NCBI GenBank assembly: GCA_016709875.1
Contig: JADJLZ010000006.1
Coordinates: 62,001 to 126,000 of the forward strand
Length of the DNA stretch: 64,000 nt
Direction: 5' to 3'
DNA from: Planctomycetota bacterium
Lineage (GTDB): Bacteria; Planctomycetota; UBA1135; GCA-002686595
Both the position numbers and the translations under genes were made by a program. This document shows, piece after piece, positions 1 to 9,035 of the stretch (positions are counted from its first letter, which is position 1; each line of letters starts with the position of its first letter). The notes beneath the pieces were generated by a model. The model worked only from the letters and a program-made list of their open reading frames with translations. It ran no database searches and was not told where the DNA came from.

Positions 1-957
1 ACCGGCTTCTCCCGCGTGGAGATCCCTCCCGGCGGCAGCCAGGCGGAAGCCGTGGCAACGGCCTTCAAGGAAGGCAAATTCCGGACGAAGCAGGTCGTGA
101 CCTCCGTCTCCGGCCAGGACGTCGTCGTGCGCTACGTGCCGATGATGAAGATGACCGAGGCCGAGGTGAAGCAGGCCATCCGCTTCGAGACGGACAAGTA
201 CCTGCCCTTCGATCTCTCCGAGGTTCAGCTCGACAGCCAGGCTCTCAGCCGCGCCCCCGCGGGCAGTGGCGACGGTGACGGCAAAGCGGGCGAACAGATG
301 ACCGTGCTGCTGGCGGCCTGCAAGATCAAGGCGATCCAGGAGAAGGTCGGTCTGGTCGCGCAGCAGGGGCTGACCCCGATCGCGGTCGACATCGATCTCT
401 TCGCGCTCTCCAACGCCTGGAACCTGTGCGGCCTGCCCATCGACGAGTCGGTGGATGGCGAGCAGCACGCGATCGCGCTGGTGGACATCGGCGCAGCGCG
501 CACTTCGATCAACGTGCTCGTGAACGGCGAGACGTGCTTCAGCCGCGAGATCAACATCGGCGGCGGCGACATGACGCAAGCCGTCGCGCGCCGCCTGGGT
601 GTCGAAGGCTACGAGGCCGAGGCGATCAAGCGCTCCAGCGAGAACCACGAGCTCGAGGTGAACTCGGCCATCGCGCCGGTGCTCGAGGACCTCGTCGGCG
701 AGCTCTCGCTCTCGCTCGACTACGTCGAGCACCACGAGGGCGTGCATGTCGAGCAGGTCCTGCTCTCCGGCGGCGGAGTGCTGGCGCCCGGAGCGGTTCA
801 GTACATCGAGCAGGCCACGGGGCGCAGCGCGCGCACCTGGAATCCGCTCGAGGGTCTGCGTGTCGATTCGGGCCGTGTGGATGTCGAGGAACTGGAAGCC
901 TGGTCGTCGACGCTGGTCGTCGCGCTGGGCCTTGCTTCGAGGGTGCGTGCAGCATGA
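1..957 (+). CDS. pilM: Type IV pilus assembly protein PilM (5' end outside window)
   Basis: Cytoplasmic actin-fold protein of the type IV pilus inner-membrane platform; in the family it binds the N-terminal INLLP peptide of PilN. The frame is open from base 1, so the start lies upstream; 318 residues are visible, against roughly 350 in typical members. Visible landmarks are the ETDKYLPFDL segment, characteristic of early PilM sequence, the nucleotide-pocket stretch LVDIGAARTSINV, the NIGGGDMTQ turn and LLSGGGVLAPG near the end. The stop overlaps the pilN start by four bases (ATGA), indicating coupled translation. The order pilM-pilN-pilO-pilQ is the standard one, which makes the call firm. 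A GTG at 16 could be mistaken for the start, but conserved sequence is missing before it. Confidence 0.93.
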   Translation, partial: TGFSRVEIPPGGSQAEAVATAFKEGKFRTKQVVTSVSGQDVVVRYVPMMKMTEAEVKQAIRFETDKYLPFDLSEVQLDSQALSRAPAGSGDGDGKAGEQMTVLLAACKIKAIQEKVGLVAQQGLTPIAVDIDLFALSNAWNLCGLPIDESVDGEQHAIALVDIGAARTSINVLVNGETCFSREINIGGGDMTQAVARRLGVEGYEAEAIKRSSENHELEVNSAIAPVLEDLVGELSLSLDYVEHHEGVHVEQVLLSGGGVLAPGAVQYIEQATGRSARTWNPLEGLRVDSGRVDVEELEAWSSTLVVALGLASRVRAA

Positions 958-1682
958 GCATGATCAGGATCAACCTGCTTCCGGAGGAGTACCGGAAGTC
1001 GACGCGCACGCCGATCAAGCTGATGGCTTCGATCGCGGGCATCGTGGCCGTCAACGCGGGCCTCGTGGCCTGGCTGGGCTACGTCCACTTCAACGTGGAA
1101 CTGCAGGTCGAGAGCGAGAAGAACACGGTGCAGAGCGAGATGGGCGGCCTCAAGCCGCAGCTCGACTACTTCGCGTCGCTCGAGAGCGAGTCCAAGCAGT
1201 ACAAGAGCCGCGAGCAGACGCTGGCGCAGATCACCAAGGGCCGGATCTGTTGGACCAGGAAGCTCGACGAGTTCATCGACATCTGCAGCCGCGGCGGTGA
1301 CGGCGAGCGCCACCTCGTGTGGTTCGACGACATGCAGGTCGCGCAGAACATGGACCCGCGGGCCAAGGTGCCCGGCACGGTCTCCGCGACCGGCCACTCG
1401 GGCTCGGACAAGTTCGCGCAGATGGCGAACTTCCTCGAGGACCTCGAGAATTCGAACTTCATCAGCGACTTCGAGAAGCCCGAGGCGCCCGGGGGCCAGC
1501 AAACGCTGGTCGACGAGACGCTCATCCCGCCCGTCGCCTGGGCTTTCGGTCTCAAGCTGAAGATGAAGCTGCGCGATGACGGTGCTAAGGACACGGCCAA
1601 GACCACCAAACCCGCCGGACGCGGCGACCGCGCGCCGGCCGCGGCCAAGGGCGCGACCGAAGCGAAGGAGGATGCCAAGTGA
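954..1682 (+). CDS. pilN: Type IV pilus assembly protein PilN
   Basis: Bitopic inner-membrane protein of the pilus alignment complex, 242 residues. It starts at ATG 954 inside the pilM stop (ATGA). Residues 3-11 hold the diagnostic IRINLLPEE motif that docks into PilM. A single membrane segment follows at about residues 22-42, then a periplasmic coiled-coil region and a ferredoxin-like domain that in the family pairs with PilO. The last 40 residues are Lys/Ala/Pro-rich and probably disordered, an extension compared with the usual length of about 200. The stop overlaps the next start as GTGA. No separate promoter is evident. Confidence 0.93.
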   Translation: MSMIRINLLPEEYRKSTRTPIKLMASIAGIVAVNAGLVAWLGYVHFNVELQVESEKNTVQSEMGGLKPQLDYFASLESESKQYKSREQTLAQITKGRICWTRKLDEFIDICSRGGDGERHLVWFDDMQVAQNMDPRAKVPGTVSATGHSGSDKFAQMANFLEDLENSNFISDFEKPEAPGGQQTLVDETLIPPVAWAFGLKLKMKLRDDGAKDTAKTTKPAGRGDRAPAAAKGATEAKEDAK

Positions 1683-3070
1683 CCACCAAGAAGACTTGGA
1701 TCGGGGTCCTCGGCGGCGGCGTGCTGCTCGGCGGCGCTCTGGGAGCGCTGATCTGGAGCAAGTACCGCGCGATCGAGACGGACCGCGGCGAGATCGCGAC
1801 CCTGCGTACGAACATCGAGAACTCGCGCAAGCAGATCGAGGGCACACCCGCGCTCGAGCGCGAGGTCATCGTCCTGCGCGAGCTCAACGAGGTGATGAAG
1901 ACGATCCTCCCCGACAACGAGGACGTGAACAACCTCGTGCGCACGCTGCAGCGCTTCGGCGAGGACAGCAAAGTGAAGATCTCCGGGCTGAAACCCAAGC
2001 CGCCGGATACGCGCAGCAAGAGCGACTTCGACAAGGTGGGCTACACGCTCACGTTCGAGGGCGACGCGTTCCAACTGCTCGACTTCACGAACCTGATCGA
2101 GAGTCACAAGCGCTTCATGCGCGTGCCGAGCTTCCGCATCCAGGCAGCGCAGCGCAGCCAGATGGAGAAGGAGGGCGTGATCGCCCACCGCATCCAGATG
2201 GACGTCGAGACCTTCGTCTACGATCCCAAGAAGGACGGGAAGACGGTCAAGATCGACGGCTACGAGCGCAAGCGCGACCTGCTGCAGGGCGAGATCCAAC
2301 GCCGGCGCCAGGAACTCTCGCTCGCTCCCTTCACCTACCGTGGCCAGCGCGGCCGCCGCGACCCGTGGATCGATCCGCGCGTTCCGGCCGCTGACGAGAA
2401 CGGCGACCGGGTGCCCGTGACGGTGCAGATGGAGACTGTCCAGGCCCTGATCGAGCGCGCGCAGGCGATCTCCGCCCAGTGGACCGAGATCGAGGGCGCC
2501 GAGAACGTCATCGAGCAGATGCTCAAGCGCTCCGAGTTCGACGGCAAGCTCGCCGCGATCGAGGAGGAAGTGCGTCGGCTCCAGACGGACAAGACGATCA
2601 CATACGTTCCCTCGCAGCGCCGCCTCCAGGGTGAGGTGGCCGACGTGCTCGAGGCCCTGCGTCGCAAGATGGAGATCAACCATCCCGTGGCCGGGCCGAC
2701 CGAGAACCAGCTGCGCGAGATCGAGAAGACGATGACGAGCCAGACCGAGCGCGGCGAATTCAAGCTGGTGCTCGAGGCCTACAAGTCCGTCGAGAAGGAC
2801 TTGGCCCTGGCCGAAGCCGATCCGCTGCGCAAGCCGCTGGTGGATCGCATCAAGGTAATCGAGGCGGATGCCCGCACCGTGTTGGACTTCGAGAAGATTG
2901 CACTGCGCTTCGACGGCCGGGCCTATGTGAATGGCCAGGCCATCGCCGTGATCAACGGCAAGATCGTTGGTGTGGGGGACCTGCTCGAAAAGGAGCTGCT
3001 CATCCACTCCATCAACCGTGACGAAATCGAATTCCTCTTCCGGGGAATGGTGTTCGCGCGCCGCTTCTAG
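1679..3070 (+). CDS. pilO: PilO-PilP fusion-like pilus alignment protein
   Basis: Inner-membrane/periplasmic component of the pilus alignment complex, 463 residues, more than twice the length of an ordinary PilO (about 200). It starts at GTG 1679 overlapping the pilN stop. One membrane segment lies at about residues 8-27, followed by a coiled coil and a PilO-like ferredoxin domain to about residue 185. The middle (about 215-400) is mostly predicted helix with many Glu/Arg. The last 50 residues contain AVINGKIVGVGDLL and a following beta-rich stretch, which looks like the small beta domain of PilP/GspC that contacts the secretin. No separate pilP gene lies between here and pilQ, so I infer a PilO-PilP fusion. 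The PilO part is firm; the PilP part rests on pattern only. Confidence 0.8.
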   Translation: MTTKKTWIGVLGGGVLLGGALGALIWSKYRAIETDRGEIATLRTNIENSRKQIEGTPALEREVIVLRELNEVMKTILPDNEDVNNLVRTLQRFGEDSKVKISGLKPKPPDTRSKSDFDKVGYTLTFEGDAFQLLDFTNLIESHKRFMRVPSFRIQAAQRSQMEKEGVIAHRIQMDVETFVYDPKKDGKTVKIDGYERKRDLLQGEIQRRRQELSLAPFTYRGQRGRRDPWIDPRVPAADENGDRVPVTVQMETVQALIERAQAISAQWTEIEGAENVIEQMLKRSEFDGKLAAIEEEVRRLQTDKTITYVPSQRRLQGEVADVLEALRRKMEINHPVAGPTENQLREIEKTMTSQTERGEFKLVLEAYKSVEKDLALAEADPLRKPLVDRIKVIEADARTVLDFEKIALRFDGRAYVNGQAIAVINGKIVGVGDLLEKELLIHSINRDEIEFLFRGMVFARRF

Positions 3071-3110
3071 CCGAGATGGACCAGGACTCCGGCCCCAGCC
3101 GGATGGGAGT

Positions 3111-4964
3111 ATGTTCGTGAAGAAGAAGATGTGTCTGCTGGCGGTTGCCCTTGTGCTGCCGCTTTTTGGAGGCGCCGCGTTGGCGCAGGTGCCGAGCGTC
3201 GACGCACGCGTCACGCTCAACATCGCCGACAAGTCGCTCGAGGAGATCGTCAAGTCGCTACGCGACCGGTCGGGCTCCAACATCGTCATCATCGACCCGA
3301 TCGACAAGGCCAAGATCTCGACCGCCAAGGTCTCGATCGAGGTCTTCGACGTGAGCTGGCGCGACGCGCTCGAGCTCGTGGCCGAGAAGGCGGGTTGCGT
3401 GGTCGAGGACCGGCCGGGCGGCGTTCTCGCCGTCACCAAGCCGCCTGAGGTCACGATCGAGTTCCAGGACCAGGATGTGCGCAAGGTGATCGAGACGATC
3501 GCCGCCGTCAGCGGTGCTTCGATCACGCTGGGCAAGGAAGTGAGCGGGAACATCACCGTGCGCTTCAAGGACGTGCCCTGGCGCGTGGCGCTCGACGTCA
3601 CGGCCAAGACCCTGGGCTTCGTGGTGGTCGAAGAGAAGCGCGGCGTGCTGCGTGTCGTCTCGCCCGACACGCTCAAGGATCAGCTCGACACGCACACCTA
3701 CCAGTTGCGCTATCTGCGTCCGCAGAGCGTCTACAAGCCCACGATCAAGTCGGAGTTCCTGCAGCCGCTGGCCCAGGGCCAGCAGAACAACGCCGGCAAG
3801 GGTGGCGCGATCGACTACACCAAGACCTTCACGGTGCTCCAGGCGCTGGAGAAGGCTCTCAGCGCGCAGGGCAAGCTCGACTACGTCGACATCTCGAACG
3901 TGATCATCGTGCGCGACACCGCACAGGTTCACCAGACGGTCAAGGACATGCTGGCGCGCCTCGACGTCGAGCCCGCCCAGGTCTTCTCGGACGTCAAGTT
4001 CGTCTCGACGACGAACACGGACCTCCTGAACCTGGGTGTGGACTACGGTGACAGCGGTCCGTCGGTGTCGCTCTCGGGCGGCGCGATCCCCGTGACGTTC
4101 CCCTTCGACTCGGGGCGCGGCGGCTGGGACGACCACCTGATCCTGAACAGCAGCGGGTTCGGACCCTTCGCGGATCCGGCCCTCAACGCCGGCAACACCT
4201 CGATCCCCGACACCGTCTTCGGTTCGCTCTCCTTCACGCAGGTGACGGCGACGCTGCGTCTCTTGCAGCGCGACACGAAGAGCGAAGTGATCCAGGCTCC
4301 CAAGCTGATCACCCTCGACGGCGCTGCGGGCACGATCTTCGTCGGCGAGACAATCCGCTACGCCGAGGCGAAGTCGGAGCAGGGCCAGGCAGGCGGCCTG
4401 CAGCTCTCCGTGGCCGAGGCCAGCGGTTCGCCGGTCGAAGTCGGCTTCCAGCTGCTCGTGCGTCCGAACGTGATCCCGGGCACCGAGAAGATGGTCATGG
4501 AAGTGATCCCGAAGGAAACCAGCCTCTCGGGCACTGGCGTCTCGGCCTTTGCCCCGGCCGGCTTCGACGTGTTCACCGTCGGCGCGGGCGGAAGTGCGGG
4601 CTCGATCGCGCTGCCGCGCACGCGCAGCTCGACGATCGTCACCTCGATGATGATCGAGAGCGGCCAGACCGTGATGATCGGCGGGCTCTCGAGCGACAGC
4701 GACACGCAGACCAAGACCAAGGTGCCGATCCTCGGCGACATCCCGCTCATCGGCGAACTGTTCAAGCACAAGAACACCAGCCGCGAGCGCCGCAGCCTGC
4801 TCGTCTTCCTCACGCCCACGATCGTGCGCTCGAGCGAGGACACTCAGCGACTCCTGCGACAGGAGCTCCTCCGCCGCCGGGGAGCCCTGAAGAAGGAACT
4901 CGAATCCCTGCTCGAGGCCAACGCCGGAGTCTCCAAGGACTCCGCGCCGGCCCCTGGCAACTGA
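3111..4964 (+). CDS. pilQ: Type IV pilus secretin PilQ
   Basis: Outer-membrane secretin through which the pilus passes, 617 residues. I choose ATG 3111 because it gives a clean Sec signal peptide (MFVKKK, hydrophobic core, cleavage after ALA near residue 25). GGGAG lies just before it at close spacing. Two STN/N1-like domains follow (about residues 30-105 and 110-190), then an N-domain region (about 200-300). The C-terminal secretin domain shows VGETIRYAE, VGFQLLVRPNVIPG, the MIGGL motif and VPILGDIPLIGELF, all hallmarks of the family. No peptidoglycan-binding AMIN domain is seen at the N-terminus. It is the last gene of the pilM-N-O-Q operon, followed by a strong terminator. Confidence 0.95.
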   Translation: MFVKKKMCLLAVALVLPLFGGAALAQVPSVDARVTLNIADKSLEEIVKSLRDRSGSNIVIIDPIDKAKISTAKVSIEVFDVSWRDALELVAEKAGCVVEDRPGGVLAVTKPPEVTIEFQDQDVRKVIETIAAVSGASITLGKEVSGNITVRFKDVPWRVALDVTAKTLGFVVVEEKRGVLRVVSPDTLKDQLDTHTYQLRYLRPQSVYKPTIKSEFLQPLAQGQQNNAGKGGAIDYTKTFTVLQALEKALSAQGKLDYVDISNVIIVRDTAQVHQTVKDMLARLDVEPAQVFSDVKFVSTTNTDLLNLGVDYGDSGPSVSLSGGAIPVTFPFDSGRGGWDDHLILNSSGFGPFADPALNAGNTSIPDTVFGSLSFTQVTATLRLLQRDTKSEVIQAPKLITLDGAAGTIFVGETIRYAEAKSEQGQAGGLQLSVAEASGSPVEVGFQLLVRPNVIPGTEKMVMEVIPKETSLSGTGVSAFAPAGFDVFTVGAGGSAGSIALPRTRSSTIVTSMMIESGQTVMIGGLSSDSDTQTKTKVPILGDIPLIGELFKHKNTSRERRSLLVFLTPTIVRSSEDTQRLLRQELLRRRGALKKELESLLEANAGVSKDSAPAPGN

Positions 4965-4988
4965 CCTTCTCCCGATCCTGATCCTTCG

Positions 4989-5021
4989 GGGAGCCCCGTT
5001 TCGGCGGGGCTCCCTGCTTTT
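4989..5021 (+). terminator. Intrinsic terminator after pilQ
   Basis: A perfect 10-bp stem (GGGAGCCCCG / CGGGGCTCCC) with a 6-base loop, followed by TGCTTTT. It sits 24 bases after the pilQ stop and closes the pilus operon. Confidence 0.9.
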
Positions 5022-5521
5022 CACGACCTTCACGCGGTGCCAGGGCAGGCACGGGTGGAATTAGAGCTTTGTGCTTCGGCTGGGGATGCCGATAGGCCAT
5101 TCTGAGTGCGCTGTTCCCCGTCGTGCGTGGCCTGTGGCCCGCGTTCCGGCGCAGCCCGTATCGAACACGTGGATCCCTTCCAGGGTCCCCGATCGCTCTC
5201 GAGGATCGGGCACGAGTGTGCCCGCCTCATCCAAGCCTAACCGTGTCGCGCGCCGCAGCCCGCCCGGGGTCCTCCCGCCGCCTGCCTGTGCGCTGCGACT
5301 GAACCGTGTCCCGCGCGCTCCACGTGCAGCGGGACAGAGCCCTTTGACATGACAGCAGATCAGCCTTCGGACCCCACGGAGGGTCCGATCCCCGGTTCCG
5401 ACCGGACGTCTTTTCAGCCTTCCCCGATCGTCACCGTTCGCTGCCCGCCGAGATCGGCTGGCAGCCACGACGCGATCCGCCGCACACGAGTGCGGCGCGC
5501 AGTGGAGGCGAAGATTCGCAC
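5022..5521 (+). other. 500-base leader/intergenic region before the RNase E/G gene
   Basis: No convincing gene here. A weak candidate promoter is TTGTGC-N18-TAGGCC around 5070-5100. Two adjacent stem-loops are visible: an imperfect one at about 5171-5187 and a 7-bp stem CCCGATC/GATCGGG at 5188-5210. An ATG at 5349 opens a frame that reads plausibly for about 35 codons but is in a different phase from the RNase gene. The RNase frame itself is open back to a TGA at 5345 without ATG or GTG. A long structured leader would fit autoregulation as known for E. coli rne, but that is inference. Confidence 0.4.
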
Positions 5522-8122
5522 TTGCCGAGCGGCGAGAACTCCGACTCGACCGCGCCCGTGGGTGCGGAGCCGGAACCCGGAGCCAGCGAGGACGCGAGCG
5601 GAGAACCGCGCCGTCGTCGTCGCGGCTCGCGCGGCGGGCGCCGTCGCCGGCGCAGCAGTGCCAGCGAGCCGGCCGAAACTCCCGCCCCCGATCTCGACGG
5701 GGAATCCGCTCCGCCGAGCGAGCCCTCGGACGAGCCCCACGAACCCTTCGAGGCCGCGGAAATCGAGAGCCCGCTCGATGAAACCGAGAGCGCGAACGCC
5801 GGCGATGGCGCCGCTGAACCCGCTCGCCGTCGCCGTCGCCGCCGCGGTGGCCGCGGCCGCTCCGGACGCGCTCCGGAAGCTGCGAACCACGAAGCCGCGG
5901 GACCCGGCACTTCGGAACACCCGGCTCCGGCGGAGCCCCGGCGGGGCTCGCGCTCCACGCTCCCGCGCGAGATCGGAATCGATCTCATTCCGGGCGAGGA
6001 CGAGGACGAGGGCCCGCTGCCCTTGCCTGCCGACGACGAACCGGGCACCGACTCCGATCTCGAACGCGCGCCGCTCGAGGAAGCCGGGGGCGAGGGCGGA
6101 CGCAAGAAGCGCCGCCGCCGCGGTTCCCGCGGTGGACGAGGCCGCAAACGCACCGGCGCCGAGCCGGCGCCTCGCCCGCAGCGCCGCGCTGGCGCACCTG
6201 TCGCGCGACCTGCTGCGCGACCTGTGTTCGTCGAGTCGATCCCCGGCGAGGAGGACGATCTCGCAGAGCTGCCCGCGCCCCTGCTCGAGGAAGATCAGGT
6301 TCCGACCGAGACCGCAGTCGCCGAATCCGATCGAGACGGCGGCCGCCGCCGGCGCCGCCGTGGAGGCCGTCGCCGCCGCGGCGAGGAAGGCGAAGCGGCT
6401 CCCGTCGTGGAGGACGAGGACCTCGACCTCGAGCCCGCCCCCGTGGGCAAGCGCGACCAACTGATCCTCGTCAACGCGACCGACCCCGAGGAAAAGCGCG
6501 TCGCGGTCGTCGAGAACGGACAGATCGTCGATTTCCAGATGACCGTGCGCACCGAGAACTCGGTCGTGAACGACATCTACCGCGGTCGAGTGGTCAACCT
6601 CGAGCCCGCGATCGGCGCGGCCTTCGTCGACTTCGGCGAAGGACGCAACGGCTTCCTGCACACTTCCGACGTGCTCTCGGTGTACGGCGATCCGAACTGG
6701 AACCTCGAACGCCTGCTGACGACGCGCATCGACCCGCAGGAGTGGGACTCGAACTCCAGCCAGCCCAAGGTGGGGGAGGAACTCGACACGGGCGAGGCGG
6801 GCGCCGAGGCGCCGGAGAAGCCGCGCCGCAAGGAACGCGGCCGCGAAGGCCGCAGCTTCCGCGCGCGCCCGCGGCTGCCGATCACCGACCTGCTGCAGAA
6901 GGGCCAGTCGGTCTGCGTGCAGGTCACCAAGGACGCGATCGGCGACAAGGGGCCGACGCTGACCACCTACATCTCGATCCCCGGCCGCTACCTCGTGCTC
7001 ATGCCTTCGATGTCGCGCACGGGCGTGAGCCGCAAGATCGAGGACGAGAAGGAACGCCGGCGCCTCAAGCGCATCCTCGAACAGATGGACGTGCCGCAGG
7101 GCATGGGCGTCATCGTGCGCACTGCAGGCATCGGCCGGACGAAGGCCGATCTGCAGCGCGACCTTGACTACCTGATGGGTGTCTGGGAGACCTTCGGGAA
7201 GCGCCTGCGCGCCGGCCACGGGCCCGCGCCGCTCTACCAGGAGTCTGACGTCGCGATCCGCACCGTACGCGACCTCTCGACGCCGCAGACCGAGGCGATC
7301 ATCGTCGACGACGTCGAGGTGCACCGCCAGATCCTCGAGTTCGCGCACAAGCTGATGCCCGAGGACGAGGCGCGCGTGAAGTTGCACACCGGCCCCAAGC
7401 CGTTGTTCCACAGCTACGCGATCGAGCCCGACTTCGAACGCATGTTCGCGCGCCGCATCGACCTGCCCTCGGGCGGCTCGATCGTCTTCGACCAGGCCGA
7501 GGCGCTCGTCGCGATCGACGTCAACTCCGGCCGCACGCGCACCGACGGCTTCGACTTCGAGCAGATCGCGCTCAAGACGAACCTCGAGGCCGCGCCCGTG
7601 ATCGCGCGCCAGATTCGACTGCGCGACCTCGGCGGCATCATCGTCGTCGACTTCATCGACATGATGCGCAGCGGCAACATGCGCCTGGTCGAGCGCAGCT
7701 TCCGCGAAGCGCTCGCGCAGGACCGCGCGCGCTTCAAGATCGGCCGCATCTCTCAGTTCGGCCTGCTCGAATTGACTCGCCAACGCCTCGGACCCGGCAT
7801 CGACAAGAAGGTCTTCCACACCTGCTCGCGCTGCCGCGGCACGGGACACATCCGCACGGTCGAGTCACGCGCCGCGGCAATCCTGCGTCGCCTGGGCTCC
7901 GCGCTGACGCTCAAGGGCTTCTCCACCGTGGAGGTGCGGGCGCACCCCGAGGTGGTGGACTACCTGAAGAGCCAATGCATGGAGTACCTGCGCGCCCTCG
8001 AGTACCGCTGCGAGCGCCAGATCCACCTGATCGAAGCCACAGACCAGGTCGAGGATTCGGTCCTGCGCTACCTGCGCACCGACGGGCGCGAGGTTCGCCC
8101 GGGCGGGCGCCGCAAGCGCTAG
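5522..8122 (+). CDS. Ribonuclease E/G family endoribonuclease with N-terminal Arg-rich extension
   Basis: Single-strand-specific endoribonuclease of mRNA decay and rRNA processing; 866 residues from TTG 5522 (GTG 5558 is an alternative; no ATG exists in this frame). Residues 1 to about 310 are low complexity, with repeated blocks of 5-8 arginines separated by acidic Pro/Glu stretches. The catalytic part begins near residue 314, with an S1 domain (about 335-480) carrying a charged insert. The catalytic aspartates fall at D666 (AIDVNSGR) and D710 (VVDFIDM), 44 apart against 43 in E. coli RNase E. The zinc-link cysteines are C768 and C771 (CSRCRG). The disordered basic region is N-terminal here, whereas in E. 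coli RNase E it is C-terminal. The next feature downstream is a strong terminator. Confidence 0.93.
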   Translation: MPSGENSDSTAPVGAEPEPGASEDASGEPRRRRRGSRGGRRRRRSSASEPAETPAPDLDGESAPPSEPSDEPHEPFEAAEIESPLDETESANAGDGAAEPARRRRRRRGGRGRSGRAPEAANHEAAGPGTSEHPAPAEPRRGSRSTLPREIGIDLIPGEDEDEGPLPLPADDEPGTDSDLERAPLEEAGGEGGRKKRRRRGSRGGRGRKRTGAEPAPRPQRRAGAPVARPAARPVFVESIPGEEDDLAELPAPLLEEDQVPTETAVAESDRDGGRRRRRRGGRRRRGEEGEAAPVVEDEDLDLEPAPVGKRDQLILVNATDPEEKRVAVVENGQIVDFQMTVRTENSVVNDIYRGRVVNLEPAIGAAFVDFGEGRNGFLHTSDVLSVYGDPNWNLERLLTTRIDPQEWDSNSSQPKVGEELDTGEAGAEAPEKPRRKERGREGRSFRARPRLPITDLLQKGQSVCVQVTKDAIGDKGPTLTTYISIPGRYLVLMPSMSRTGVSRKIEDEKERRRLKRILEQMDVPQGMGVIVRTAGIGRTKADLQRDLDYLMGVWETFGKRLRAGHGPAPLYQESDVAIRTVRDLSTPQTEAIIVDDVEVHRQILEFAHKLMPEDEARVKLHTGPKPLFHSYAIEPDFERMFARRIDLPSGGSIVFDQAEALVAIDVNSGRTRTDGFDFEQIALKTNLEAAPVIARQIRLRDLGGIIVVDFIDMMRSGNMRLVERSFREALAQDRARFKIGRISQFGLLELTRQRLGPGIDKKVFHTCSRCRGTGHIRTVESRAAAILRRLGSALTLKGFSTVEVRAHPEVVDYLKSQCMEYLRALEYRCERQIHLIEATDQVEDSVLRYLRTDGREVRPGGRRKR

Positions 8123-8181
8123 CGGACTCTGCTGCCCTTCGCTGTGCGCGACTTGCGGGTCGCCTCGGCGGAGAAACGACT

Positions 8182-8229
8182 TGCGTCGGTCTCGGGAGAG
8201 GCTCCTCGAGACCGACGCATTCTTTTTTT
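8182..8229 (+). terminator. Strong intrinsic terminator after RNase E/G
   Basis: A 13-bp perfect stem (TGCGTCGGTCTCG with CGAGACCGACGCA) with a further GGAG/CTCC pairing in its loop, followed immediately by TTCTTTTTTT. It lies 59 bases after the RNase stop. Confidence 0.95.
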
Positions 8230-8348
8230 GGGTAACGACTTACAGCTCGGCGCGCACAGCGAAGGGCAGCAAAGTCCTGTGGGGGGGCACCTGCCGGGAA
8301 CGCCAAGCATGCGCGGCTCCGCGGCGTCTTCCCCCGCGAGGACCCACG

Positions 8349-8852
8349 ATGACCGAACCCGAAGTGCCGCCTGCCTCCGCCATTCAGATCCGCAAACCGT
8401 GCCCGAGGCTCTGGAGCGAGTTGGTGGGGGATGAGAAGCGACGCTTCTGCTCGGAGTGCGCCCTGCATGTGCACAACTCCGCTGAGATGACCCGCGTGGA
8501 GGCGCAGGAGCTGGTGCGGGAGGCTGCGTCCCGCGTGTGCATGCGCATCGAATACGACCCCAGCGGCACGCCCGTGTTTCGGGACACGCGGCCGAGGCGA
8601 ATCGCGCGGCTGGCGCGCTGGGCGCTGTCGGCTGGGGCGGCTCTGCTCGCCGCATGCCAGGGCAGCCCGTCTGGGGCGCTGCCGGGGGACCCCGCGCAGG
8701 GCACGCAGCCCGTTTCCCCGCCGTCGCGGATGGGGAAGGTCTGCGCTCCCGCGGTCCTGGGGGACGTTGCGGCCCCTCCCGCACCGGTCGTGGAGAAACT
8801 CGGCGAGGCTCAGGCGCCGAGCCCGAGACCTCCCGCGCCGAGTGGAAAGTAG
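8349..8852 (+). CDS. Small membrane protein with conserved Cys-containing N-terminal domain
   Basis: 167 residues, unknown function. ATG 8349 is chosen because GCGAGGA lies 6-7 bases upstream and conserved sequence begins directly after it. Residues 12-60 match a short domain I know from planctomycetes and related phyla: KPCPRLW, then GDEKRRFCSECALHVHN, then an MT..EA.EL stretch. Its three cysteines and histidines suggest metal binding, but no function is established. A hydrophobic segment at about 85-102 looks like a membrane anchor or an internal signal. The tail is Pro/Ala-rich. It stands alone, 120 bases beyond the terminator of the RNase gene. Confidence 0.7.
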   Translation: MTEPEVPPASAIQIRKPCPRLWSELVGDEKRRFCSECALHVHNSAEMTRVEAQELVREAASRVCMRIEYDPSGTPVFRDTRPRRIARLARWALSAGAALLAACQGSPSGALPGDPAQGTQPVSPPSRMGKVCAPAVLGDVAAPPAPVVEKLGEAQAPSPRPPAPSGK

Positions 8853-8867
8853 CTCCCGGGCCCGCTC

Positions 8868-9035
8868 CTAGCCGGTCCGGTCGAGGCGCTGGCCGACGTT
8901 CGGGTCGGGGCTGTGCGAGCGCGACAGCGCGGCCTTTGCCGGCGGAACCCGGGGCGGGGCAGGCTTGGGCGCTTCGAGCTCGGAGGGCTTGGCTCTCAGG
9001 GCTTCCTGGATGCGGCTCTTCACGGAGTCGCACAT
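8868..9035 (-). CDS. Candidate 55-residue small protein
   Basis: A short leftward frame, ATG at 9035 and TAG at 8868-8870, convergent with the preceding gene. The product begins MCDSVKSRIQEALRAK, an amphipathic helix, and continues with a Pro/Ala/Lys-rich middle and a polar tail. Third codon positions are almost all G or C and first positions favour A/G, the pattern of real genes in this window. No strong ribosome site precedes it (GGGACCTG at close spacing). I do not recognise the family. Confidence 0.4.
   Translation of the reverse strand: MCDSVKSRIQEALRAKPSELEAPKPAPPRVPPAKAALSRSHSPDPNVGQRLDRTG

Noticed and set aside
1166..3676. An 836-codon open frame on the minus strand over pilN-pilQ
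   Set aside because: No domains, and it opposes four well-recognised pilus genes.
5349..5521. ATG 5349 as start of the RNase E/G gene
   Set aside because: Out of phase with the RNase frame; usable only if a frameshift exists, for which there is no direct proof.
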